Of a DNA stretch of 24,444 nt, positions 21,701 to 24,444 are shown piece after piece. Both the position numbers and the translations under genes were made by a program. The stretch comes from Phoronis australis. Its lineage: Eukaryota > Phoronida > Phoronidae. The notes beneath the pieces are model-generated. The model was given only the letters and a program-made list of their open reading frames with translations. It was not told the DNA's origin and did not search any database. Position 1 is the first letter of the stretch. Each line of letters begins with the position of its first letter. The stretch covers positions 48,470-72,913 of the forward strand of contig NMRA01000638.1 of the NCBI GenBank assembly GCA_002633005.1, read 5' to 3'.

Positions 21701-22894
21701 TTTTAAGCCAAATATCCGATAAAATGACCACTGACAGTGAATGCTTACACACCCTTACACCGAAAAATAACTGTCAGAGTCACGTACACATCCAGCCACA
21801 CGGCGACTAATATGGCCTTACCGAGACAAATGTTGAACCTTTTTAGCACAATGATACTGGCAAGTGCTGAATGAAACACGCTCTGGTTTAGGACTACTGC
21901 AAATTTTTTTAGATACAATGCATTGCGTGACTCTGGCCAAAAGACGGTATCTGCTCTGGCAAATGAACTCTGGTGGCATGCACGCACTCGCTTACTCACA
22001 AACGGCATGCAACTTCAAAACAAAACGGTCACGTGACTAAAAACATGTGTGTTCGTCCAGATATTTTTCTCATGTAGCAGATCATACATGTAGATGGCAC
22101 GATGTAGCACAGATTTGTACTTAAACCCGCCGTGATCCCGACTCCACGGGAACTTAAAAATCTTAGGGACGTTGCTTGGAAAACTTGAGGATTTCAGGTA
22201 ATTTGCTTGAGTCAAAACTGTATTTTTATTCAAGCATTCTAGTCACCATATCTAGGATTGCGAGGCAGGCAGTGGGCGAGTTTTAGCCCTGGAATTTCAG
22301 TACAATTTTCTGTAAAATGATCGTAATTTAGCAGCAAAGTTTGATAGCAATACACCACGGTTTTGTAGAAAGTCTTTCATAGATTACAGATACGTCACAG
22401 TGCGAAAATATAATCAATCTTATCTTCCGATTTCACCCGTTTCGGAGACCGGGTTTCAACGGCCTTGGCTTATAATAAGTGCACCCCTTGAAACGAACTT
22501 TTCTAAGTGCCCTGGATGCTTATTACGGCGAATACAGTATAAGATTAGAAGAAAAACTGGGTGAATTTTTCTTTGATACAGTATGAAGTAGTGAGAGAAA
22601 CACCAACCTCTCAGCACTCAGTTTGCTGACAGCCTCCACCTGCTTCTTCAACAAATTCACTTTAGCCTTGATCACTTGGTCGTCCTCAATGGAGGCATCA
22701 CGCATCAGCTTGCGGCTAGACGAGATAATGTCACGTGACCTGGCCTTGTGGGTGGCGATGTCATCATGGAGTACCTTATGATCACGCAGTTGTTTTCGAA
22801 GTTTGACCGAGTCAGAGCTGATGGGCTCCGCAGACTCCATCTGCTCCTCCGCCTCCTTCAGCCAATCAGAGACTTCATCCAAGTCATCTATGAC
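127..22894 (-). CDS. MACF1/DST: Spectraplakin (dystonin/MACF1/Shot type), partial gene, 16 exons of the rod
   Basis: Spectraplakins are giant cytolinkers that bind actin at the N-terminus and microtubules at the C-terminal GAS2 region; a long spectrin-repeat rod separates the two. Seen here: 16 minus-strand exons, each with an AG acceptor and a GT donor, whose phases fit at all 15 junctions and give 1086 residues without a stop. The product is about ten repeats of roughly 105-110 residues, rich in Leu, Glu, Lys and Gln, with the usual Trp in helix A (DWL, EWL, NWL) and RW in helix C. Strings such as [34 protein letters not shown] and [14 protein letters not shown] match vertebrate dystonin as I recall it, and they occur in the same order. 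The actin-binding, plakin, EF-hand and GAS2 parts are absent, so the gene continues at both ends. By recalled homology, about two more repeats and then the EF-hands should follow left of position 1. Family assignment is very secure; DST versus MACF1 has no meaning if the host has a single spectraplakin. Confidence 0.96.
583..742 (-). CDS. MACF1/DST: Spectraplakin exon 15 of 16 (helix A/B of repeat 10)
   Basis: The exon is 160 bases. Its first base completes the split Arg of VDR, and it ends in phase 0 at EEHY before donor GTAAGT; acceptor ggtattgcag. It encodes [20 protein letters not shown], then [20 protein letters not shown] and [33 protein letters not shown] is almost the same as the recalled dystonin KLEEALLFSGQFTDALQAL. 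No long open frame marks this exon; it was found from its similarity, both splice sites and the phase. Confidence 0.96.
945..1438 (-). CDS. MACF1/DST: Spectraplakin exon 14 of 16 (rest of repeat 8 plus all of repeat 9)
   Basis: This is the largest exon, 494 bases, entering in phase 0 after acceptor tacaattgcag and leaving in phase 2 before donor GTGAGT. It encodes one and a half repeats: [76 protein letters not shown] and SVCGKSVDR. The [15 protein letters not shown] and LGAK-VYD-T-R-GR-LKEK patterns are nearly invariant between this protein and recalled human dystonin, making this the strongest evidence for spectraplakin over other spectrin-repeat proteins. The usual mid-repeat introns are absent here. 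Confidence 0.98.
1523..2370 (+). mobile_element. Decayed LINE ORF2 fragment (L1/Tx1-type), endonuclease-RT linker and start of RT
   Basis: Three consecutive plus-strand open pieces together read as the middle of a non-LTR retrotransposon ORF2. They are separated by a double stop at 1742-1747 and a frameshift near 2180. Seen: the linker motif [19 protein letters not shown], typical of the region before the reverse transcriptase, and then [20 protein letters not shown], the first conserved RT block (K-x-PGPDGF). The catalytic FADD-type block is missing. Similarity stops exactly where a TA-flanked transposon begins at 2371. The fragment lies antisense to the host gene inside its largest intron. 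Clade assignment to L1/Tx1 is by pattern memory and moderately sure. Confidence 0.85.
3403..3580. repeat. Left subterminal GGTTAA(G/C)CGCCC repeats of the nested transposon
   Basis: At least five degenerate copies of GGTTAAGCGCCCA-like sequence lie here, spaced by 20 to 45 bases. The first 85 bases (3403-3487) match 5652-5735 closely and in the same orientation. Such subterminal arrays are often transposase-binding sites; that role is inferred. Confidence 0.75.
5610..5770. repeat. Right subterminal repeats of the nested transposon
   Basis: This zone repeats the GGTTAACCGCCC motif and includes the 17-bp palindrome AACCGCCCAGGGCGGTT at 5615-5631. Its 5652-5735 part is a direct, not inverted, copy of the left subterminal block, although the outer termini are inverted. 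Confidence 0.72.
6100..6565 (+). mobile_element. LINE ORF2 C-terminal fragment (zinc-knuckle region), decayed
   Basis: The plus strand reads [15 protein letters not shown] near 6107 and then [18 protein letters not shown] and [13 protein letters not shown] near 6395-6500, interrupted by stops. The CSFC...H....C arrangement is the zinc-knuckle-like C-terminus of L1/Tx1-type ORF2, and it resembles the better-preserved piece at 8940-9419. It may be the 3' part of the same LINE as 1523-2370, with the RT core lost and the later transposons inserted between. That link is inferred. Confidence 0.7.
6311..6368. repeat. Three consecutive short hairpins
   Basis: Three perfect inverted repeats follow one another: GGAAC-atctc-GTTCC (6311-6325), AGTTGAC-ctgt-GTCAACT (6331-6348) and TATAGTGT-ag-ACACTATA (6351-6368). 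Their function is unknown. Confidence 0.6.
6692..6743. repeat. (GT)n microsatellite, about 26 units
   Basis: An uninterrupted run of GT dinucleotides, 52 bases long, lies in the largest intron of the gene just right of the LINE fragment. On the transcript strand it is a CA repeat, far from either splice site (about 335 bases upstream-to-exon distance cannot act as a splice site itself). It is likely length-polymorphic. Confidence 0.97.
7079..7234 (-). CDS. MACF1/DST: Spectraplakin exon 13 of 16 (helix A/B of repeat 8)
   Basis: The exon is 156 bases (52 codons), phase 0 at both ends; acceptor ttcattgcag, donor GTAAGA. It encodes [20 protein letters not shown], then [18 protein letters not shown] and [23 protein letters not shown] and QIEDHK match the recalled KLEEALNLAMEFH and QIDEHK. 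The next intron, 5640 bases, is the largest in the window and is mostly mobile-element remains. Confidence 0.95.
7564..7715 (-). CDS. MACF1/DST: Spectraplakin exon 12 of 16 (rest of repeat 7)
   Basis: The exon is 152 bases. Its first two bases complete the Glu codon split with exon 11, and it ends in phase 0 at SDRK before donor GTAATT; acceptor gttttgcag. It encodes [20 protein letters not shown] and later [20 protein letters not shown]. The RWENI of helix C corresponds to KWESV in recalled dystonin. The upstream intron is 204 bases. Confidence 0.94.
7920..8061 (-). CDS. MACF1/DST: Spectraplakin exon 11 of 16 (helix A/B of repeat 7)
   Basis: The exon is 142 bases, entering in phase 0 after acceptor ctgtgttatag and leaving in phase 1 before donor GTGAGA. 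It encodes [20 protein letters not shown] and then [20 protein letters not shown] and [16 protein letters not shown] differs at one residue from the recalled dystonin string [14 protein letters not shown]. The helix A Trp is replaced in MLVRL. The TAG acceptor has a weak pyrimidine tract. Confidence 0.95.
8362..8559 (-). CDS. MACF1/DST: Spectraplakin exon 10 of 16 (rest of repeat 6)
   Basis: The exon is 198 bases (66 codons), phase 0 at both ends; acceptor ctatatcag, donor GTGTGT. It encodes [20 protein letters not shown] and continues to [20 protein letters not shown] and [15 protein letters not shown] matches VLQNDVLAHQ of dystonin as recalled. A longer open frame to the right runs through the 21-bp minisatellite but is not coding: the acceptor sits at the point where similarity to the family starts. 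Confidence 0.96.
8691..8858. repeat. 21-bp minisatellite, 8 copies
   Basis: Eight head-to-tail copies of ACCAAAACATGAAATGAACAA begin at 8691, 8712, 8733, 8754, 8775, 8796, 8817 and 8838 and are almost identical. The unit is a multiple of three, so long open frames with a seven-residue repeat (VHFMFWF) appear on the minus strand. They are artefacts of the repeat, which lies in the intron 132 bases upstream of the exon 10 acceptor. The near identity suggests recent expansion. Confidence 0.97.
8930..9530 (+). mobile_element. LINE 3' end: ORF2 C-terminus and 3' UTR (L1/Tx1-type), 5'-truncated
   Basis: The plus strand is open to the stop at 9417-9419 and encodes the C-terminal part of a LINE ORF2: [20 protein letters not shown], then [18 protein letters not shown] and [13 protein letters not shown]. 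The CSFC...H....C knuckle and the upstream LRWFQ-INHR are characteristic of L1/Tx1-type elements. About 110 bases of 3' UTR follow, with AATAAA near 9512 and an A-rich tail near 9533-9538, as expected for a 5'-truncated insertion. It is antisense to the host gene, and its intact frame suggests it is younger than the piece at 6100-6565. Confidence 0.88.
9638..9793 (-). CDS. MACF1/DST: Spectraplakin exon 9 of 16 (helix A/B of repeat 6)
   Basis: The exon is 156 bases (52 codons), phase 0 at both ends; acceptor cctttcag, donor GTAAGG. It encodes [20 protein letters not shown], then [20 protein letters not shown] and [26 protein letters not shown] and EIELAKH are near-identical to the recalled dystonin strings GQFQHALDELLAWL and EIELAKH, so this exon anchors the orthology well. 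It lies just left of the 1.6 kb transposon intron. Confidence 0.96.
11274..11445 (+). pseudogene. N-terminal remnant of the P2X7-cytoplasmic-domain-like gene, copy 1
   Basis: This is the counterpart of the better-preserved copy at 14201-14610. It starts at an ATG in the same place, reads [10 protein letters not shown] in one frame, and after a one-step frame change reads [20 protein letters not shown]. An acidic Ser-rich start followed by YQFEP-like residues is typical of the invertebrate and fish proteins annotated as 'P2X purinoceptor 7-like'. The zinc-binding region is deleted in this copy. It cannot encode a working protein. Confidence 0.65.
11484..11696 (-). pseudogene. THAP zinc-finger domain of the transposon protein, copy 1 (truncated)
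   Basis: The minus strand encodes a THAP-type C2CH finger: [10 protein letters not shown] supplies the first two Cys, [10 protein letters not shown] and the following LRKW carry the conserved Pro, Phe and Trp, and VCGRHF supplies the last Cys and His. The spacing of 49 residues between the Cys pair and the C-x2-H falls within the family range. THAP domains bind specific DNA and are found in P-element and Kolobok transposases. A stop directly after HFVDR and the deletion to its left remove the AVPxxF box and the catalytic part, so this is a relic. Confidence 0.82.
12018..12188 (-). CDS. MACF1/DST: Spectraplakin exon 8 of 16 (rest of repeat 5)
   Basis: The exon is 171 bases (57 codons), phase 0 at both ends; acceptor tttatgcag, donor GTATGG. 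It runs from [20 protein letters not shown] to [20 protein letters not shown] and [13 protein letters not shown] and the helix C Trp in NKRW mark a spectrin repeat; the recalled dystonin equivalents are MERLNHQAEL and LKLIWDSL. The following intron holds a 1.6 kb transposon. Confidence 0.93.
12189..13036 (-). other. Intron between exons 7 and 8
   Basis: The intron is 848 bases and contains no gene. Two imperfect copies of GTAAAAATCTTGGTCT...GTAAAAATG lie at about 12655-12690 and 12725-12760. A G-rich plus-strand stretch with runs of 6, 5 and 7 G spans 12766-12790. Open frames here (12211-12462, 12719-12928) resemble nothing known. Confidence 0.75.
13037..13138 (-). CDS. MACF1/DST: Spectraplakin exon 7 of 16 (helix A/B of repeat 5)
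   Basis: This short exon has 102 bases (34 codons), phase 0 at both ends, with acceptor gattttttcag and donor GTAACT. It is too short to stand out as a long open frame and was found by walking the rod. It encodes [16 protein letters not shown] followed by [11 protein letters not shown]. The preceding exon ends EFQDKLV, so the join reads like the recalled dystonin order YQDGL - FDWV - VKQQIEELK. Confidence comes from both splice sites, the matching phase and this order. Confidence 0.93.
14201..14610 (+). pseudogene. P2X7-cytoplasmic-domain-like ('ballast'/P2RX7_C) gene remnant inside the transposon, copy 2
   Basis: From the ATG at 14201 the frame reads [14 protein letters not shown], a stop (14294-14296), [17 protein letters not shown] and then LNDLS with a stop at 14399-14401 where family members have Trp before Cys. 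After a frameshift, 14428-14607 is open and reads [23 protein letters not shown] and HLNRVVLM. This order, YxFEP then WC..C, ECxCC(K/H)EI, C-I/L-T-x-H-x-x-F and L-x-R-x-VL, is that of the Cys-rich 'P2X purinoceptor 7-like' proteins of fish and invertebrates, whose domain is related to the zinc-binding cytoplasmic tail of P2X7. The last third (AYR...W...LPSC...IR) is missing. Two stops and a frameshift make it a pseudogene. Family match is from memory. Confidence 0.7.
14744..15064 (-). pseudogene. THAP-domain gene remnant, copy 2, retaining the AVPSVF box
   Basis: Reading the minus strand from the ATG at 15064 gives [20 protein letters not shown], close to copy 1 (C-x-V-x-x-C ... AGI). Several frame breaks follow, one at a run of T (A on the plus strand near 14991-15000). 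It then reads [13 protein letters not shown], where the zinc-binding Cys of copy 1 has become Ser, and finally [15 protein letters not shown] at about 14788-14744. The AVPSVF string is the AVPxxF signature that ends a THAP domain. Copy 1 lacks this part, so the two copies have decayed in complementary ways. Confidence 0.75.
15599..15677 (+). repeat. 29-bp inverted repeat with 21-base loop (hairpin)
   Basis: Arms 15599-15627 (beginning AGTTCCCTTTTAAATAAAC) and 15649-15677 (ending TTTGAAAGGGAACT) are reverse complements with only two differences. In a plus-strand RNA both differences would be G-U pairs; in the minus-strand RNA they would be A-C mismatches. It could be a microRNA-like hairpin, the core of a fold-back element, or a chance remnant. 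Confidence 0.85.
16077..16113 (+). repeat. 16-bp inverted repeat with 5-base loop
   Basis: GGTGCAAAGCTGTATA (16077-16092) and TATACAGCTTTGTACC (16098-16113) form a hairpin with one G-U pair as plus-strand RNA. No terminator or tRNA context is present. Confidence 0.8.
17123..17151 (-). promoter_or_regulatory. Potential RNA G-quadruplex just downstream of the exon 6 donor
   Basis: On the transcript strand, runs of 4, 3, 4, 3 and 4 G occur within 29 bases, separated by loops of 1 to 4 bases, starting 10 bases after the GT donor at 17161. This satisfies the usual G3+ N1-7 pattern. G-runs at this position commonly act as intronic splicing enhancers; the role here is inferred. Confidence 0.6.
17162..17386 (-). 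CDS. MACF1/DST: Spectraplakin exon 6 of 16 (rest of repeat 4, start of repeat 5)
   Basis: The exon is 225 bases (75 codons), phase 0 at both ends; acceptor catactccag, donor GTACGT. It begins [20 protein letters not shown] and ends [24 protein letters not shown] aligns with GEPDKPIVKKSIDE of dystonin as recalled, one of the best local matches in the window. The donor is followed 10 bases later by five runs of three or four G on the transcript strand, described separately. Confidence 0.95.
17387..17849 (-). other. Intron between exons 5 and 6
   Basis: The intron is 463 bases of AT-rich sequence with clear splice sites at both ends. I see no repeat, RNA gene or conserved element in it. Confidence 0.8.
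17850..18034 (-). CDS. MACF1/DST: Spectraplakin exon 5 of 16 (end of repeat 3, start of repeat 4)
   Basis: The exon is 185 bases. Two bases complete the Gly codon begun in exon 4, then [16 protein letters not shown] closes helix C of repeat 3. [20 protein letters not shown] starts repeat 4, and the exon ends in phase 0 at QRDLW before donor GTGAGT; the acceptor is ccttcattag. EQFWDDL and PDAIREQQ line up with EKFWCDH and PSVVKQQQ in the dystonin rod as recalled. The intron to exon 4 is only 134 bases, the shortest in the window. Confidence 0.94.
18169..18436 (-). CDS. MACF1/DST: Spectraplakin exon 4 of 16 (repeat 3)
   Basis: The exon is 268 bases, entering in phase 0 after acceptor ttttctccag and leaving in phase 1 before donor GTACGT. 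It encodes nearly all of repeat 3, from [12 protein letters not shown] through [13 protein letters not shown] to [11 protein letters not shown]. The residues [20 protein letters not shown] correspond in place and pattern to the dystonin segment beginning ENKNVSVDMEKL. The helix A Trp is replaced by Phe (GIFEAM), as also seen in the recalled vertebrate repeat (QILESL region), so this is a divergent but orthologous repeat. Confidence 0.94.
18725..18931 (-). CDS. MACF1/DST: Spectraplakin exon 3 of 16 (second half of repeat 2)
   Basis: The exon is 207 bases (69 codons), phase 0 at both ends, with acceptor aatctttcag and donor GTTAGT. It begins [20 protein letters not shown] and ends AMQQHSE, covering the rest of helix B and helix C of repeat 2. 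The segments TGPALIKL and ITLDDAMQQ match the vertebrate dystonin rod as recalled (TGPQLIKL, VALDEAISQ). The codon before position 18931 is not a start; translation runs in from exon 2. Confidence 0.95.
19132..20040 (+). repeat. Tandem array A: six units of about 145 bp, each with a CTCF-like motif
   Basis: The repeat begins at CATTGAAATGC (19132), the same boundary as array B (22922). Motifs of the form GCCAC(T/A)AGRGGGC recur near 19203, 19345, 19465, 19611, 19741 and 19884, at steps of 142, 120, 146, 130 and 143 bases. Text after the motif falls into two classes: type 1 (AATCCATC...AATAGAAACCTATTTGTCAAA) and type 2 (GTAGTCAG...CATAGGAAAA...AAGATCCT...GGACA). The order is 1-2-2-1-2-2. Units have diverged strongly, so the array is old. 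Tandem cores of about 160 bp inside non-autonomous elements are known from bivalves (pearl/BIV160 type); kinship is a guess. Confidence 0.75.
20040..20707 (-). other. Rest of the intron between exons 2 and 3
   Basis: AT-rich sequence without a gene. It contains an 11-bp hairpin, ACATACTTTCA-catttaa-TGAAAGTATGT (20430-20458), and two copies of ATGGGTACCA near 20273 and 20299. Nothing else is recognisable. Confidence 0.7.
20708..20867 (-). CDS. MACF1/DST: Spectraplakin exon 2 of 16 (first half of repeat 2)
   Basis: The exon is 160 bases. Its first base completes the split Arg codon from exon 1, giving [13 protein letters not shown], and it ends in phase 0 at DAVR before donor GTTAGT; the acceptor is ttcattcag. 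It encodes the end of helix C of repeat 1 and helix A plus the start of helix B of repeat 2 ([15 protein letters not shown], then [12 protein letters not shown]). The QIKKQQ string is typical of spectraplakin repeats that are cut by an intron at this point in helix B. Confidence 0.93.
21083..22539 (+). mobile_element. TA-flanked inverted-repeat transposon, 1457 bp (non-autonomous)
   Basis: The left end TACGGTATTCGCCGTAATAA and the right end, read in reverse complement as TACTGTATTCGCCGTAATAA, differ at one position, and TA stands at each outer edge. The right 450 bases resemble the interrupted copy that starts at 2371. The element fills most of the intron between exons 1 and 2 and ends 68 bases from the exon 1 donor. 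Internal open frames (21745-22008 minus, 21030-21287 plus, 22015-22233 minus) match no transposase I know. A TA target suggests the Tc1/mariner-pogo superfamily. Confidence 0.8.
22608..22894 (-). CDS. MACF1/DST: Spectraplakin exon 1 of 16 in window (spectrin repeat 1)
   Basis: This is the 5'-most exon in the window, 287 bases, starting in phase 0 after acceptor ...acttcag and ending in phase 2 (AG) before donor GTTGGT. It encodes almost one whole spectrin repeat, from [20 protein letters not shown] (helix A with its Trp) to SKLSAER at the end of helix C. The exon is hemmed in by repeats: a tandem array begins 27 bases upstream of its acceptor, and an inverted-repeat transposon ends 68 bases past its donor. 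The upstream exon of the same gene lies beyond 24444. Confidence 0.93.
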
Positions 22895-22921
22895 CTGAAG
22901 TGTAACAAGAGCGACGCAAAG

Positions 22922-23690
22922 CATTGAAATGCGCCCACGAATGCACCCCAAACGGAGTGCTTCTAGGGTTGTTTATTTGTTTCATAAAAATAGCCACAAG
23001 AGGGCAAAAAAAACATCCAATCCATCTGAAAATGGGTACATGCCATCGCTTCTTTAATAGAAAGCTATTTAGCAAATTTCATAAAAATCTGTCACGGAAC
23101 TTCAGAGAAACAAAGGAAAACAAAAAATAATGAAATTGCCACTGTGGGACACAGCCTTCATTGGATACGCCTGAAAGACGTCGTCATCTGCTGTTAGCTT
23201 CAAATAAATACAATTACTCAATTTAATAAAGACCCTGCAGTGAGTTTAGGAGATGCAGCTATGGGCACAAAACAAAACAAAACTACCACTAGGAGGCGCT
23301 ACAGTAGTCAAATGCGTTATTGTCAACTGTCCTCTTCACACTGAGAACATATACCGTATACCAATTTTCAAAGTCATCCTCAGAATGGTTTGGTTGATCA
23401 AGGGGTGGACGGCAAAAAACAAGACTCGAAAACATGAATAATGGCCACTAGGTGGTGCAAAACTTCCTCCATTCCATCCCAAAGCGGGAGGATAGCATCA
23501 TCTCACCACTAAATGCCTGTATTCCAAACTTTCTGATAATCCAGTGAGGACCTTTGAAGATACAGAGGTAAGCCTAAAACGTGAAAAATGCCACTATGGG
23601 GCACACTGGTTGTCAGATCCGTCCGAAAGTTGTTGTCATCCGTTGTTAACTTCATATAAATACACTTTTTAAATATAGCAAAAATGCTAC
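22922..23690 (+). repeat. Tandem array B: five units of about 147 bp, sister of array A
   Basis: It shares the left boundary of array A (CATTGAAATGC, then GTGCTTCTAG). The CTCF-like motifs start near 22993, 23138, 23286, 23444 and 23590, at steps of 145, 148, 158 and 146 bases. Unit types run 1-2-2-1-2, the same order as array A but one unit shorter. The right edge near 23690 is vague. The array starts 27 bases upstream of the exon 1 acceptor, so the splice branch point must lie in or right beside it. Confidence 0.75.
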
Positions 23691-24444
23691 AAACCGTTTA
23701 GGGCTGTTCCAGTAAAATCCGTGTGGGAGGGGGGGGGACGGCAGTAGAAATAAAAATTCATGGGTGGTGGTCTTCAGAAAAAAACTCAAATTATGGGTGG
23801 TCGCTCCTGTAGGAAGTGATGCATTAAAAATGGGTGGTATTTTTTGACCTGTTAATGTTGACAGGTTGGTTACTTCAGCCCAACACATCTTCAAAGAAAT
23901 CAAAACTCAAAAAATGCAATTGGCATATATCCTAACTTATCGAAATACAAAAAAGCCCATATTGCCAGTGAACAGAGTGCAATATGTTCACTAAGCCATT
24001 AATCAAGTCATGGGCAACTTGATTTGAGCCAACTGTTTGTTTGCAGTCCTATTGAATTGAAAAGTTATGCAACACTAAACTGGTGTTAACACATATAAGA
24101 AAATTGATGATTTTTAAATACAAAGTATGAGGAGTAAGATAAACAAGTTCCAATATTCACTTGACATAGAAGTATAAAAAAGTTTGTGGAGACAGTTTGA
24201 GATTCATAGATCCTTATAATTGAAAAAATGTTCATTGAAATTATAGACACATGGTGAACAGAGACACCTGGTGGCTGCCAAAAGTATTGCTCACAGGCTA
24301 TTTTAGTTTTTGACAATATTGGACAAGACAACTAGTTCTTGTCTGTCAATCATCTAAGTTCTTAACAGGTCCTCCTGGAAGCAATTTGTTTGCAAGTGTT
24401 GGATTTTATATTTTAACCTATTAAAAATAAATAAAAAATTATGG
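23690..24444 (-). other. Intron upstream of exon 1, outer part
   Basis: No gene is visible. A stretch at 23701-23850 repeats GGGTGGT several times and contains a run of nine G at 23729-23737; it looks like a dispersed repeat of unknown class. From 23900 to the end the sequence is AT-rich with no recognisable structure. The next exon of the spectraplakin gene must lie beyond the window. Confidence 0.7.

Noticed and set aside
21745-22008. Possible transposase fragment in the TA-flanked element
   Set aside because: No DDE residues, helix-turn-helix or CENP-B-like pattern can be seen. It is treated as chance.

Overview
This window is animal nuclear DNA. Nearly everything that can be read as a host gene lies on the minus strand: sixteen consecutive coding exons of one large spectraplakin gene of the dystonin/MACF1/Shot/VAB-10 family. 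The exons run from 22894 down to 127. Every junction has GT-AG splice sites, and the frame stays open through all fifteen joins, giving 3258 coding bases or 1086 residues. These make about ten spectrin repeats of the C-terminal half of the rod. The first exon starts inside the rod and the last ends before the EF-hand and GAS2 regions, so both ends of the gene lie outside the window. The best landmarks are short strings that I recall as conserved in vertebrate dystonin, such as [13 protein letters not shown] and LFSGQF. No alignment was run.

The host cannot be named with confidence. Introns of 0.1 to 5.6 kb, L1/Tx1-type LINE pieces, TTAA-flanked THAP transposons and invertebrate-style 'P2X7-like' coding remnants fit a marine invertebrate such as a cephalochordate, hemichordate, mollusc or cnidarian. 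This is inference.

Layout from left to right: 127-1438 holds the last three exons in the window. 1439-7078 is one 5.6 kb intron with a decayed LINE on the plus strand, a TA-flanked DNA transposon that starts at 2371, a second transposon (3375-5783) nested inside it, a LINE 3'-end fragment and a GT microsatellite. 7079-8559 holds four closely spaced exons. 8560-9637 has an eight-copy 21-bp minisatellite and another LINE 3' end. 9638-13138 holds three exons, with a 1600-bp TTAA-flanked transposon at 10258-11857. The 4 kb intron 13139-17161 has a 2060-bp sister copy at 13170-15229 and a near-perfect 29-bp hairpin. 17162-18931 holds four exons. The introns flanking the last two exons carry two copies of a tandem array with a period of about 145 bp (19132-20040 and 22922-23690) and a 1.46 kb TA-flanked inverted-repeat element (21083-22539).

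The most interesting content is accessory. The two TTAA-flanked elements share 15-bp terminal inverted repeats and carry, tail to tail, a degraded THAP zinc-finger gene (minus) and a degraded gene for a protein resembling the cytoplasmic 'ballast' domain of the P2X7 receptor (plus). This suggests a Kolobok-type transposon that carries the P2X7-type domain. The two 145-bp arrays repeat a motif very like the CTCF core once per unit and appear to follow a 1-2-2 higher-order pattern.
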